Part shown: positions 1-8,558 of the stretch, one piece after another | Layout of the letters: every line of letters begins with the position of its first letter | How positions within the stretch are numbered: position 1 is the stretch's first letter | Assembly (NCBI GenBank): GCA_028822645.1 | Contig: JAPKDG010000005.1 | Coordinates: 1-64,000 of the forward strand | Reading direction: 5' to 3' | Source of the DNA: Longimicrobiales bacterium | GTDB lineage: Bacteria; Gemmatimonadota; Gemmatimonadetes; Longimicrobiales; Gaopeijiaceae | DNA length: 64,000 bases | The notes under the pieces: model-generated | Seen by the model: only the letters and a program-made list of their open reading frames with translations | What the model was told of the DNA's origin: nothing | The model's database searches: none | Position numbers and translations under genes: made by a program

Positions 1-40
1 CACGAGCATCAACGTCGTAACAAAGCTCTTTCGCAGCCAT
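1..40 (-). CDS. groEL: Chaperonin GroEL, first 13 codons (partial)
   Basis: Only the start is inside the window. Read on the minus strand from ATG at 40-38, the codons give MAAKELCYDVDAR, which matches the usual N-terminus of the 60-kDa chaperonin. A Shine-Dalgarno AGGAG lies about 9 nt upstream. It follows groES on the same strand, the normal groES-groEL order, so the two should be co-transcribed. The rest of the gene lies outside the window. Confidence 0.85.
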   Translation of the reverse strand, partial: MAAKELCYDVDAR

Positions 41-116
41 TTCTTAATTACTCCTGAGTATAATTCTTAGAATGAAATCTGTCTTAAACTGGCTTCCATT
101 GAAGAAGCTCATTTGT

Positions 117-422
117 TTAGCCAAGAACAGCTAAAATATCTGATTCCCGAAGAATAAGGTAATCTTCTCCGTCCACATTCACCTCGGTACCACTATATTT
201 ACCATACAAAACTATCTGTCCCACTGAGACATCAGGCTCGATCCGGACACCCTCGTCTGAAAGTTTTCCTTCTCCTACGGCCACTACCTGCCCCGACTGG
301 GGTTTCTCTTTTGCAGTATCAGGTATGTAAAGTCCTCCCCGCATTTGTTCTTCTTCTTCAACTGGGAGTACAACTACACGATCTGAAAGTGGCTTAATAC
401 TCGGTGCATCCTTCGTCGACAT
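117..422 (-). CDS. groES: Co-chaperonin GroES
   Basis: A 101-residue protein of the normal 10-kDa chaperonin length. It carries the family start [10 protein letters not shown] (about residues 9-18), a mobile-loop segment with [14 protein letters not shown] and the C-terminal [14 protein letters not shown]. GroES caps the GroEL cavity during ATP-driven folding in the cytoplasm. The ATG at 422 is preceded by GGAGG. groEL begins 76 nt downstream. I looked for a CIRCE element (the HrcA operator) upstream and did not see one, so heat-shock control must be by another route. Confidence 0.95.
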   Translation of the reverse strand: MSTKDAPSIKPLSDRVVVLPVEEEEQMRGGLYIPDTAKEKPQSGQVVAVGEGKLSDEGVRIEPDVSVGQIVLYGKYSGTEVNVDGEDYLILRESDILAVLG

Positions 423-503
423 CCGAAATGCCTCCTACCTATCTGGTTAAGTTTTTGCTTCATAACAGCGTGAAACCCCTTCCGCCCCGAAAAAAGAAGC
501 GCG

Positions 504-532
504 ACAGTAGGGAATCAAAAGTAATGTGACAA
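504..532 (-). promoter_or_regulatory. Possible sigma-70-type promoter of groES
   Basis: On the minus strand TTGTCA (complement of 527-532) is separated by 17 nt from TACTGT (complement of 504-509), about 80 nt upstream of the groES start. The -35 is good and the -10 weak (3 of 6 consensus bases). The position suits groESL. This is a pattern match only. Confidence 0.3.
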
Positions 533-586
533 GACGAACTGTCAACGGGGGAACGAAAGGCCCTACACTATCTGATTGCCGCAGAG

Positions 587-1363
587 TCATCTACTTAAAA
601 AACGTCCTGCTAGTGCAAGTCCATATAGAGTCAGAAAAGGTTCAAGGTGGTTTGCCGTATTTAGATGAGGTCCAACGAGTGCTCCATACCCCCCTGTTAC
701 AATCACAGTTAGATCTGAAACTCCCCACTCTCGGTGAATTCTTCGAACTATTCCATCGACCGAATCAACCGAAGAAAAGAAAATGCCACTTTGAATACAC
801 TCTTCAGTCCTTTTTCCAATCACCCTCTCTGGAACCAAGAGCTCGACGGAAGGTAGCTTGGCAGTTCGGTGTGTCAGCCATTCAATTCCCGCTTCTAATC
901 CTTGAGCAATAACTCCACCGATGAAAACCCCGTCAGCAGTGATACAGTCGAACGATGTAGCCGTACCAAAATCAACCACTAAAACGTCTTTATCATAAAT
1001 CGCTTTCGCTGCTAAAGTGTTTACTATTCTGTCCACCCCGACAGTCAGAGGTTCCTCAACTTCCAAAGTTATGGGGAGGGAACTTTCAGAATTCACCACA
1101 ATACAGGTTCGTCCGAAAAGATTCTCCAAACTCTTAACCACAACAGAGGTGTGACCCGGGACTACCGATCCAACAACTGTGTGCCTAAGACCATTCAGGG
1201 AAATCTTCCTCGTATTTATCATAGAATTCAGCAGACTCTCGTATTCATCAGTGGTTCTGTCCTTACTAGTCTTGATTCTCCAACTATCAACCATTTCCAA
1301 GTTTTCATCCCGGACCAATCCAAATACGGTTTCACTGTTCCCAATATCTACTACCAAGTCCAT
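587..1363 (-). CDS. coaX: Type III pantothenate kinase
   Basis: 258 residues, the usual CoaX length. The N-terminal ATP-site motif VVDIGNSETVFGLV, GVDRIVNTLAA in the middle and VVDFGTATSFDCI are the three landmarks of the type III (ASKHA-fold) enzyme. It phosphorylates pantothenate, the first step of coenzyme A synthesis. A GAGGAA Shine-Dalgarno precedes the ATG. It is the last gene of a tight minus-strand run and follows birA by about 25 nt; a birA-coaX pairing is common in bacteria. coaBC, which acts later in the same pathway, lies at 49.3-50.6 kb. Confidence 0.93.
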   Translation of the reverse strand: MDLVVDIGNSETVFGLVRDENLEMVDSWRIKTSKDRTTDEYESLLNSMINTRKISLNGLRHTVVGSVVPGHTSVVVKSLENLFGRTCIVVNSESSLPITLEVEEPLTVGVDRIVNTLAAKAIYDKDVLVVDFGTATSFDCITADGVFIGGVIAQGLEAGIEWLTHRTAKLPSVELLVPERVIGKRTEECIQSGIFFSSVDSVDGIVRRIHREWGVSDLTVIVTGGYGALVGPHLNTANHLEPFLTLYGLALAGRFLSR

Positions 1364-1388
1364 CTTAGCTTCCTCACTTTCGGTCCAC

Positions 1389-2174
1389 TCATTTTAGGGG
1401 TTTCTCAACGTAAGATCGGACGACGTTACTAGAATTTATATGACGCAAGCGTCCTTCCGCCATAACCAGCATCGCGCCAGATGGTGAGAAGCCCACCACA
1501 GACCCTTCCAGGCCACTGTATAGAGATACCTTCATACCAATCAATGTTGATCTCTTTTCCAGTTTTTCGATCAAACTCACAGGCAAGACGTTAGGTAATG
1601 GGTCTAGCAACAACCTACAATGAAACAGAATTGAACCTGCAAGTTCAGCGAGATTCACTACTCGATCGCAAGCCATGCCCAGTGAGGCAGCTTTATCTGT
1701 CAAAACATCAGGGAAATCGTTCTGTTTCTGGGTAACATTCAAACCAATCCCTATCACTACTGATTCTTTCCCACATGTTTCACATAAAATACCTCCGATT
1801 TTCTTTCCATTAATCTCAATATCATTTGGCCACTTAATTCCAGCACGCAACGTATCACAAACCGAATCAATCGCGTCAAGAACAGCTAGACCCGTAAGAG
1901 TGGGAACCAAATTGGGAGAATCATGAATAGAATGACGCAAAAGGAAAGACATCCACAAACCCATACCTTTCGGTGAATACCAACGATTGCCATTACGACC
2001 TCTACCGTTCGTCTGGGTTTCAGCAACGACAGTAGTGAAAGATGAGCCGCCTTCTTTAAAGAGATTTCTGACTCGTGAATTAGTTGATGTGAGGATATCA
2101 TGTACCTCTAGTAGAGGTATGTCCCAATCAGACTGCCATTCTGCTATGGGCCTTCCTTCCCAAGTTGGTTCCAT
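1389..2174 (-). CDS. birA: Biotin--[acetyl-CoA-carboxylase] ligase (no HTH domain)
   Basis: About 261 residues. The biotin/ATP loop GRGRNGNRWYSP and KWPNDIEINGKKIGGILCE identify a class I biotin protein ligase, which makes biotinyl-AMP and attaches biotin to carboxyl-carrier proteins. The protein goes directly into the catalytic domain, with no room for the N-terminal winged-helix repressor domain of E. coli BirA, so it should be an enzyme only. A TTG two codons upstream (2180) is possible, but ATG at 2174 is preferred. It sits between uppP and coaX with short gaps. Confidence 0.9.
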   Translation of the reverse strand: MEPTWEGRPIAEWQSDWDIPLLEVHDILTSTNSRVRNLFKEGGSSFTTVVAETQTNGRGRNGNRWYSPKGMGLWMSFLLRHSIHDSPNLVPTLTGLAVLDAIDSVCDTLRAGIKWPNDIEINGKKIGGILCETCGKESVVIGIGLNVTQKQNDFPDVLTDKAASLGMACDRVVNLAELAGSILFHCRLLLDPLPNVLPVSLIEKLEKRSTLIGMKVSLYSGLEGSVVGFSPSGAMLVMAEGRLRHINSSNVVRSYVEKPLK

Positions 2175-2184
2175 AGCCAAGAGC

Positions 2185-2973
2185 CTATCTCGAAAAGGTC
2201 AGGTAGACTGCTAAACTCGCACTCAAACACAGGCAATACATTGCAAATCTATGGATGATTTTCTTCTGGAGAACCACTAGGAAGCATCTAATTGCTAGTA
2301 CTCCTGTAATACTCGCAACAACCATGCCCAGAAAAAAATTAATTCCATTGAAATCAAGTTCTTGATGCCGCAAGTCCACTAACTGAAGTGAAGTGGCTCC
2401 GAGTATAATTGGTATCGAGGCCAGGAATGAAAATTTTAAAGCTTCTTCGTCATCAACCCCTAACCAAAGAGCTGCAGCTACCGTCATCCCAGACCTTGAA
2501 ATTCCAGGAACTAATGCGCATGCTTGAGCAAGGCCTACTGCCATAGCCGTAAATACGGTAATTCTTCCAACACTCTTACCAGCCGGTCTCAAATTAATGG
2601 CAGAAAGTACTAGGCCAGTTAATGAGAATCCGATAACCGGCACCCACGGATTCATAAATAATTTTTCCAATACCGCATTGCCCCACAAACCTATTAAGGC
2701 CGCAGGGATAGAAACCACTACTAACATCCAGAGATATCCCAGAGTGACGGAATCTCCTTGGCAACAACCAGTGATAATATCCTTGATAGAGCTTCGATAG
2801 ACCGTCAGCACTGAAATCAATGTGGCCAAATGCAGAGCTACTTCGAACTGTACACCTGGAAGTGTAATGTCTAGAAGGTTTCTAGCTACTGACAAATGTC
2901 CAGAGCTAGAAACCGGTAAAAATTCAGTGACTCCCTGCAAGACTCCTAAAAAGATACTCTCCCAAATAGTCAT
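2185..2973 (-). CDS. uppP: Undecaprenyl-diphosphate phosphatase
   Basis: 262 residues, strongly hydrophobic with about eight membrane segments. The two signature motifs are present: GVTEFLPVSSSGHL near residue 15 and the PGISRSGMT segment near residue 155. The enzyme dephosphorylates undecaprenyl pyrophosphate so that the lipid carrier can be reused for peptidoglycan and O-antigen synthesis; it also gives bacitracin tolerance. Its ATG overlaps the stop of bshA by 4 nt (ATGA), which implies translational coupling. Confidence 0.95.
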   Translation of the reverse strand: MTIWESIFLGVLQGVTEFLPVSSSGHLSVARNLLDITLPGVQFEVALHLATLISVLTVYRSSIKDIITGCCQGDSVTLGYLWMLVVVSIPAALIGLWGNAVLEKLFMNPWVPVIGFSLTGLVLSAINLRPAGKSVGRITVFTAMAVGLAQACALVPGISRSGMTVAAALWLGVDDEEALKFSFLASIPIILGATSLQLVDLRHQELDFNGINFFLGMVVASITGVLAIRCFLVVLQKKIIHRFAMYCLCLSASLAVYLTFSR

Positions 2974-4097
2974 CTAGAACCTAAGATTTCAGAATAGTAT
3001 CTCTCATATAGCGGCACTACTTTAGCTGCTGAAAACCGACTTCTCACAACGCTGAGACCCATTTCACTGAATGACTTCCAAAGAACTGGATCAGATAAAA
3101 GATTGAGAGAGTGGCTTGTCATTGTTTCAACATCCCCGACTGTGCACAAAAAACCTGTCTTTCCATCAACAACCACTTCGCCTAAACCTCCGACGTTAGA
3201 TGCCACTACTGGGGTCCCAGCCGCCATGGCTTCTAGAGCTGCCAGACCAAATGATTCTGAGGAACTAGGTAACAAAAAAAGATCAGCACTTGATAACAAT
3301 TCATCGACATAGGAATGTTTTCCCAGAAAACTGACTTTGTCAGAGATTCCCAGAGATTTAGCCCTGTCCATTGCAATAGCTCGGTCAGGGCCATCACCAA
3401 CCATTACTAGCTTAGAAGGCATTTTTTGCACTATACCTGAAAAAATATCGATCACATCCAAAACTCGCTTGACCGGACGAAAATTCGATACATGCATCAC
3501 TATTTTTTCGTTCTCTTTAGCCAAAGTGTGACGATAACGACAACGTTCGGACAACTTACCGATAGCAATATCCACAAAATTTGGTATGACTTGTATACGA
3601 TCTGGTGGGACTTCAAAATCACGTATAGTCTCATTTCTAAGAAAATCCGAAACGGCAGTCACCCCATCCGACTTGTGGATTGAAAATTGGGTGATCGGTT
3701 GGAAGGATGGATGGACTCCAACCAAGGTGATGTCAGTCCCATGTAAAGTTGTTACTACTGGAGGTCCTTCTTCGCCGAGCATTTCTTGGGCGATCCAAGC
3801 TGAAGTGGCGTGAGGTATCGCATAGTGTACGTGGACTAAATCCAAATCATGTGCACGAACCACATCGTGTATGGTAACAGCCAAAGCCAGAGCATATGGA
3901 GGATGCTCAAAAAGCGGATAATGCTCCATCTCTACCTCGTGAAAGAAAATACGCTCGTTAAACCTTCCCAAACGAAACGGTTGTGCATACGAGATAAAAT
4001 GAATCTCGTGGCCCCTAGTAGCCAATTGGCTACCTAGGGCCGTAGCAACTGCCCCAGAGCCTCCAAAGGTCGGGTAACACGTAATGCCAATCTTCAC
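2970..4097 (-). CDS. bshA: N-acetyl-alpha-D-glucosaminyl L-malate synthase (bacillithiol)
   Basis: 375-residue GT-B glycosyltransferase. It begins MKIGITCYPTFGGSGAVATALG, the very characteristic start of BshA, and has GTDITLVG near residue 125 and the GT4 donor-site ESFGLAALEAMAAG near residue 280. BshA joins GlcNAc to L-malate, the first step of bacillithiol synthesis. bshB and bshC are not in the window. The gene lies in an operon with uppP and birA; bshA is also near birA in Bacillus. It points to a bacillithiol-using rather than glutathione-only redox buffer. Confidence 0.9.
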   Translation of the reverse strand: MKIGITCYPTFGGSGAVATALGSQLATRGHEIHFISYAQPFRLGRFNERIFFHEVEMEHYPLFEHPPYALALAVTIHDVVRAHDLDLVHVHYAIPHATSAWIAQEMLGEEGPPVVTTLHGTDITLVGVHPSFQPITQFSIHKSDGVTAVSDFLRNETIRDFEVPPDRIQVIPNFVDIAIGKLSERCRYRHTLAKENEKIVMHVSNFRPVKRVLDVIDIFSGIVQKMPSKLVMVGDGPDRAIAMDRAKSLGISDKVSFLGKHSYVDELLSSADLFLLPSSSESFGLAALEAMAAGTPVVASNVGGLGEVVVDGKTGFLCTVGDVETMTSHSLNLLSDPVLWKSFSEMGLSVVRSRFSAAKVVPLYERYYSEILGSR

Positions 4098-4109
4098 GGA
4101 GAAAGGCCT

Positions 4110-5057
4110 TTATATATCAAATTCCATTTCATTTGTCTTAGCCCATTCTGTGAGAATTCTTGAACGCTGAATTTCTAGAGATTTTGTCCCATCTATCCGT
4201 AAGGTACCAGCCTCTTGTTGGTTTTTGAACCAAGTGACTTGTCTGCGAGCGTATCTTCTGGTCGCCATTTTCATTTTTTCAAGAGCTTGTTCTAAGCTAC
4301 AATCTCCTTTCAAGTAATTAACTATTTCCCGATACCCAGTTCCCGTCATCCCAGGATCTCCTATCTCGAATCCAGTATTAAGCAAGTTTTGAACCTCTCC
4401 GACCAATCCCTCTTCTATCATTTGGTCAACTCTCTTGTTTATTCGAGCATTTAACACTTCTCTGGGCACTTCTATAACTACAACCATGCCACGTAACGGC
4501 TGTCGATTCGGTATGCCATTTTTGTGCCACCAAGAAAGAGGCCGACCAGTTAAAAGAGGCATTTCAATTGTTCGACTTAAACGTTGAGGACCTCCTTGGA
4601 TCGCAATTCCTGCACGGTCGGGATCAAGAGTTTTTACCCAGCGTTCCATTTTTTCTTTTGGAAAAACAGCAAGAAATTGGCGAATAGCCCTTTTGCGTGC
4701 TTCTTCCACATCTGGTTCGCTGAAAATGGGGTTAGTAATAGATCGCAAGAAAAGGCCCGTTCCACCCACCAAAATGGGGACCCGAACTCTATCCTTGATT
4801 TCCTTGATCCAACCCGAGGCATCCCTCGCAAATTGCCCAGCGCTGTAGCTGGCTTTAGGAGACCGTACATCAAAGCCGTGATGAGGAACGGCTCTTCTTA
4901 TTTCCTTGGAAACTTTGTCAGTACCGATGTCCATACCGACATAACCCTGCCTTGAGTCCATACAAATTATCTCTGCGTCCAAAACTTTGGCTACTGCAAC
5001 CGAAAGTTTGGTTTTACCAGTAGCCGTTGGACCTACTATCGCCAGGAATTCTCTCAC
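4110..5057 (-). CDS. miaA: tRNA dimethylallyltransferase
   Basis: 315 residues with the P-loop GPTATGKTKLS at the N-terminus, then DSRQGYVGMDIGTDK, PILVGGTGLFLRSI and the C-terminal TRRYARRQVTWFKNQ. MiaA adds a dimethylallyl group to A37 of tRNAs that read U-starting codons. The start codon overlaps the mutL stop by 4 nt, so the mutL-miaA pairing, known from many bacteria, is translationally coupled here. Confidence 0.95.
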   Translation of the reverse strand: MREFLAIVGPTATGKTKLSVAVAKVLDAEIICMDSRQGYVGMDIGTDKVSKEIRRAVPHHGFDVRSPKASYSAGQFARDASGWIKEIKDRVRVPILVGGTGLFLRSITNPIFSEPDVEEARKRAIRQFLAVFPKEKMERWVKTLDPDRAGIAIQGGPQRLSRTIEMPLLTGRPLSWWHKNGIPNRQPLRGMVVVIEVPREVLNARINKRVDQMIEEGLVGEVQNLLNTGFEIGDPGMTGTGYREIVNYLKGDCSLEQALEKMKMATRRYARRQVTWFKNQQEAGTLRIDGTKSLEIQRSRILTEWAKTNEMEFDI

Positions 5058-6823
5058 CGGCCAAACTTAGATTTTAATTCTCCCTTACCCAATCGAATGA
5101 TAGTCGGACGACCGTGCACGTCATGATAGGGAAGAGCTGTAGCGAATAACTGATCGAAGAGTTCCTGCATCTCTTCTTTTGCTAGTTCTTGACCTGCCTT
5201 AATAGCACTTTTGCAGGAGAATACCATAGCTATTTTTTCATGCTGGTTCTTAGCAGATCTGGTCAAATCAGAACCCTCCATTAACTCTTGAAGCATTTCT
5301 CTGAAACAACGTTCAGAATCGAAATAAGGATGCGGAGTGGGAACTGAATGCACTATCACAGTATCCCCACCGAACCCTTCAATTTCAAATCCAAGACTCT
5401 TGAAAACTCCACTTAATGCAAGAGTCTCCGTGTACTCTGATCTGGACAATCGAATCGTCAAAGGAAAAAGAAGCCTTTGTCCACTTTCTGATTCGCTTTC
5501 CATATCTTCCAGGATTTTCTCAAACAAAATTCTCTCATGTGCAGAGTGCTGGTCAATTATGATTAATCCCTCTTGGGTTTCTGCTAAGATATAGGTGTTG
5601 AGTACCTGCAATAACTCAGGGATCGTCTGATCTACCACGGTAGAGTTGCTCGGTTCTTTGTCCGAAGTATTGCTAACTGGCGACTCGTCCGCTTCCAATT
5701 CAGTCCAATGACTCTTGGCTGACACAAAAAGAGCAGTCTGAGTTTCTTCCTCCTGAGATTCTTGCGTATTAATGGGAGTTGTATGCTCAGGTACAATTGA
5801 TGCCTCCACCTGATGGAATGACGCAGCACTCTCCACAGAGCTCAGGGCACTCCTGATTCCGTTTTCAATCAATTCATCAACCTTACATGAACCATCAAAT
5901 CGAACCTCTGCCTTGGTCGGATGTACATTTGGATCTATAAGCTCAGGTGGCAAGTTCAAGTAAATAAAAAACCATCCTTTGACCGATTCAGCTATTGTAG
6001 TGCGATAACCTCGGTCGACAGCTGACTTTAACTGGGAACTGCGAAAAGGCCTTCCATTCACAAAAAGGTGGGCGCGCCTGAAACCCTTTTTTACATATTC
6101 AGGTCTTTGAATAAGTCCTTGCATTTGGACTCCCCCCGATGCCGAGGTCACTGAAATCAGTTCCTCTGCCACAGGTGCTCCCCACAGTGAAGCGATTCTT
6201 GAGGATATGTCCCTCGCCGGAGAAATATCTAACAACATCCGATTATCAGATCTGAGCGAAAAAGCGACTAATGGGTTCGCCAAAGCATACATGTGGATTA
6301 CTTCACTGATTGCCCTGGTTTCTGCCGAACTGGCTTTAAGAAACTTTTTCCGGGCTGGGGCATTGTAGAATAGATTGGCAACTTCCACTGTAGTACCACG
6401 CTGCCTGGCGATATCCTCAAATCCTGTAATTACACCTCCTGCAGCCTTGATCAAGTTACCTGTATCTTCAGTGTTTATTTTTGTCCAAAGCTTAACTCTT
6501 GAAATTGCTACTATAGACGAAAGGGCTTCTCCTCTAAATCCGAAAGTCGAGATAGATCTCAAATCATCTGCTAGTTTGATCTTGCTAGTGGCATGCCTAT
6601 CCATACACAACAGAGAATCCTCTCTACACATACCAGATCCATTATCTGTGACACTAATAAATCTCTTGCCGCCACTTCGGACTTGAACTTTGACCCTTGT
6701 TGCCCTGGCATCCAGTGCATTTTCTACAAGTTCCTTTACTACCGACGCTGGACTCTCAACAACTTCGCCAGCTGCAATCTGATTGGCGACTAAATCTGGA
6801 AGCACTTGGATCGTTCTTGACAT
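5054..6823 (-). CDS. mutL: DNA mismatch repair protein MutL
   Basis: 589 residues. The N-terminal GHKL ATPase is clear: IAAGEVVESPASVVKELVEN, the DNGSGM motif and GFRGEAL. The C-terminal domain carries DQHSAHERILFE, the metal-binding DQHA-x2-E-x4-E endonuclease motif with Ser in place of the first Ala. This MutL should therefore nick DNA itself, as expected in bacteria without the MutH system. An acidic, low-conservation linker spans about residues 340-400. Its ATG overlaps the tatD stop by one base. Confidence 0.95.
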   Translation of the reverse strand: MSRTIQVLPDLVANQIAAGEVVESPASVVKELVENALDARATRVKVQVRSGGKRFISVTDNGSGMCREDSLLCMDRHATSKIKLADDLRSISTFGFRGEALSSIVAISRVKLWTKINTEDTGNLIKAAGGVITGFEDIARQRGTTVEVANLFYNAPARKKFLKASSAETRAISEVIHMYALANPLVAFSLRSDNRMLLDISPARDISSRIASLWGAPVAEELISVTSASGGVQMQGLIQRPEYVKKGFRRAHLFVNGRPFRSSQLKSAVDRGYRTTIAESVKGWFFIYLNLPPELIDPNVHPTKAEVRFDGSCKVDELIENGIRSALSSVESAASFHQVEASIVPEHTTPINTQESQEEETQTALFVSAKSHWTELEADESPVSNTSDKEPSNSTVVDQTIPELLQVLNTYILAETQEGLIIIDQHSAHERILFEKILEDMESESESGQRLLFPLTIRLSRSEYTETLALSGVFKSLGFEIEGFGGDTVIVHSVPTPHPYFDSERCFREMLQELMEGSDLTRSAKNQHEKIAMVFSCKSAIKAGQELAKEEMQELFDQLFATALPYHDVHGRPTIIRLGKGELKSKFGR

Positions 6824-7587
6824 TACACTTCAATACAGTAGAGACGTTTCGCATTCGCAGTGGTTATTTCAACGATTTCCTCCCACTCTCGATTTCTTAT
6901 TCGAGCCACCTCTTCTATGACTTTGTAGACATAAGCTGGTTCATTTCTTTTTCCACGGTATGGCACGGGAGCTAAATAAGGAGAATCGGTTTCAACGAGG
7001 ATCCGATCTTCTGGTACGCTCCTTATGATTTCATCCATTTCGACATTAGAGAAAGTTATTAATCCGGAAAATGAGATGTAACCTCCCAGATCAATTCCAG
7101 CATGAAGAAAATCTAATTTTCCATGAAAGCAATGCAGAACAAAATCCACGGAACCCTCAAACTCTCCAATAATCTTTATGGTATCATCTTCCGCATTACG
7201 GCTGTGAATCACTGCTGGTAGCGCCATATCCTTAGACAGCTCGAGGTGTTTACGAAACCATTTTTCCTGTAATTCTTTGGGCGAATTTTCGTAGTGGAAA
7301 TCCAGTCCAGTCTCTCCAATGGCTACCACTTTAGGATTGTTTGATGCTAATGCTTTGATTTCTTCTAAAGCCAAAGCAGTCACCTCCGATAGCTCATGAG
7401 GGTGTACGCCAGCCGTGCACCAAAGGTACTCAGATCCTTCAGAGAGTTCGACAGCTAGTCGGGCGTCTTCGAGGTTGGAAGATATCGTGACAGCACCAGT
7501 CAATCCACGAATTATCGCCCTTTGGATCGTTTCCAGGCGGTCTTTCTCAAACCGCTCGTCAGTTAGGTGACAGTGACTATCAAACAC
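6823..7587 (-). CDS. tatD: TatD-family metal-dependent hydrolase (DNase)
   Basis: About 254 residues. With GTG at 7587 the protein starts VFDSHCHLTDERF, the standard TatD opening with the HxH metal ligands. The open frame runs further upstream to 7650, but that extension overlaps secF and is not family-like. Later landmarks are GETGLDFHYENSP (Glu ligand), PAVIHSRNAEDD and LVETDSPYLAPVPYRGKRNEP. TatD proteins are 3'-5' DNases. The GTG start overlaps the secF stop by 8 nt and the stop overlaps mutL by 1 nt. Confidence 0.9.
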   Translation of the reverse strand: MFDSHCHLTDERFEKDRLETIQRAIIRGLTGAVTISSNLEDARLAVELSEGSEYLWCTAGVHPHELSEVTALALEEIKALASNNPKVVAIGETGLDFHYENSPKELQEKWFRKHLELSKDMALPAVIHSRNAEDDTIKIIGEFEGSVDFVLHCFHGKLDFLHAGIDLGGYISFSGLITFSNVEMDEIIRSVPEDRILVETDSPYLAPVPYRGKRNEPAYVYKVIEEVARIRNREWEEIVEITTANAKRLYCIEV

Positions 7588-8548
7588 TCGCCGAAGCCGA
7601 CACAGCGCTGGCTCGTTTTTTCTTGACAGCAGATTCTGCTCTGCCATCAAAATACCGCTGTATTTTCAATAGTGCTGGGGACGCTATGAAAATAGAAGAA
7701 TATGTTCCCACGATGACTCCTATAATCAGCACAGTGGTGAAATCTCGGATTACCACGCCTCCGACAAGCAGCAGTGCTAAAAGAACCACAAGAGTTGTAC
7801 CTGAAGTAAGAATGGTCCTCGGCAGAGTCTCATTAATAGATTGGTTAATGAGTACTATCGGCTCCTGTCGGCGGCCAGCTCTCGAATTGAGGTTTTCTCG
7901 AACTCTGTCAAAAACAACTATGGTATCGTTGAGAGAATACCCAACAATAGTTAGGATGGCCGCCACTGTCGGCAAGGCGATCTCAATCTTGAATATGGCC
8001 AAAAATCCTAACGTAATCATGATGTCGTGCACAGTAGCTATGATCGCTGCTAATCCAAAACGAAGTTGAAACCGGAAAGCGATATAACACAGAGTCAAGA
8101 TAAACGAGAAAAGAATAGCCAATCCTGCTTTACTCTGAAGTTCAGCACCAATCTTGGGACCAACAGTTTCTGTCCTTACTATCGAGAATGAACTCTGTTG
8201 AAATGCTGCATCCAATTGTCGCTCTATTTGTTGTCTGACAACATCCACTTCCTCACCATCAAGCCCTGACCGAATTACAAATTCATTCTCTTCACCGAAG
8301 CGTGTGATAGGAGGAGCCTCTGCTCCTCCCAATGCAGACCTCATTTCTGCGGCCGATACATTATCTTCAAAACGCACTTGGATTAATGATCCTCCAGAGA
8401 AATCAACCCCATAATTCTGCCAACTTCCTATCGACAGGACGTTACTTATCATAAAAACAATGCCAAGAAGAATTATTGCTATGGAAAAAGTAGCTGCCGT
8501 CTTAGATTTCTGAATAAACGCATAATTTGCTTTGTCAAAAAGTCTCAT
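7580..8548 (-). CDS. secF: Protein translocase subunit SecF
   Basis: 322 residues. An N-terminal membrane segment and a periplasmic P1 domain containing YGVDFSGGSLIQVRF are followed by five C-terminal membrane segments with GYSLNDTIVVFDRVREN (about residues 205-221), the SecF hallmark. SecF works with SecD at the SecYEG channel and uses proton motive force to help pull preproteins into the periplasm. It begins 10 nt after secD. The C-terminus is Lys/Ala/Ser rich. Confidence 0.95.
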   Translation of the reverse strand: MRLFDKANYAFIQKSKTAATFSIAIILLGIVFMISNVLSIGSWQNYGVDFSGGSLIQVRFEDNVSAAEMRSALGGAEAPPITRFGEENEFVIRSGLDGEEVDVVRQQIERQLDAAFQQSSFSIVRTETVGPKIGAELQSKAGLAILFSFILTLCYIAFRFQLRFGLAAIIATVHDIMITLGFLAIFKIEIALPTVAAILTIVGYSLNDTIVVFDRVRENLNSRAGRRQEPIVLINQSINETLPRTILTSGTTLVVLLALLLVGGVVIRDFTTVLIIGVIVGTYSSIFIASPALLKIQRYFDGRAESAVKKKRASAVSASASV

Positions 8549-8558
8549 TTTCTTAATC

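Noticed and set aside
423-586. Possible CIRCE/HrcA operator upstream of groES
   Set aside because: I looked for TTAGCACTC-N9-GAGTGCTAA-like arms and found none.
526-912. Open frame of 128 codons on the plus strand
   Set aside because: It lies antisense over coaX and has no recognisable motif or ribosome-binding site; a shadow of the real gene.
4584-4955. 123-codon plus-strand frame within miaA
   Set aside because: Fully antisense to a clearly conserved gene, with no family features.
7588-7650. N-terminal extension of the TatD frame
   Set aside because: It overlaps secF and is unlike TatD; the GTG at 7587 gives the canonical start.
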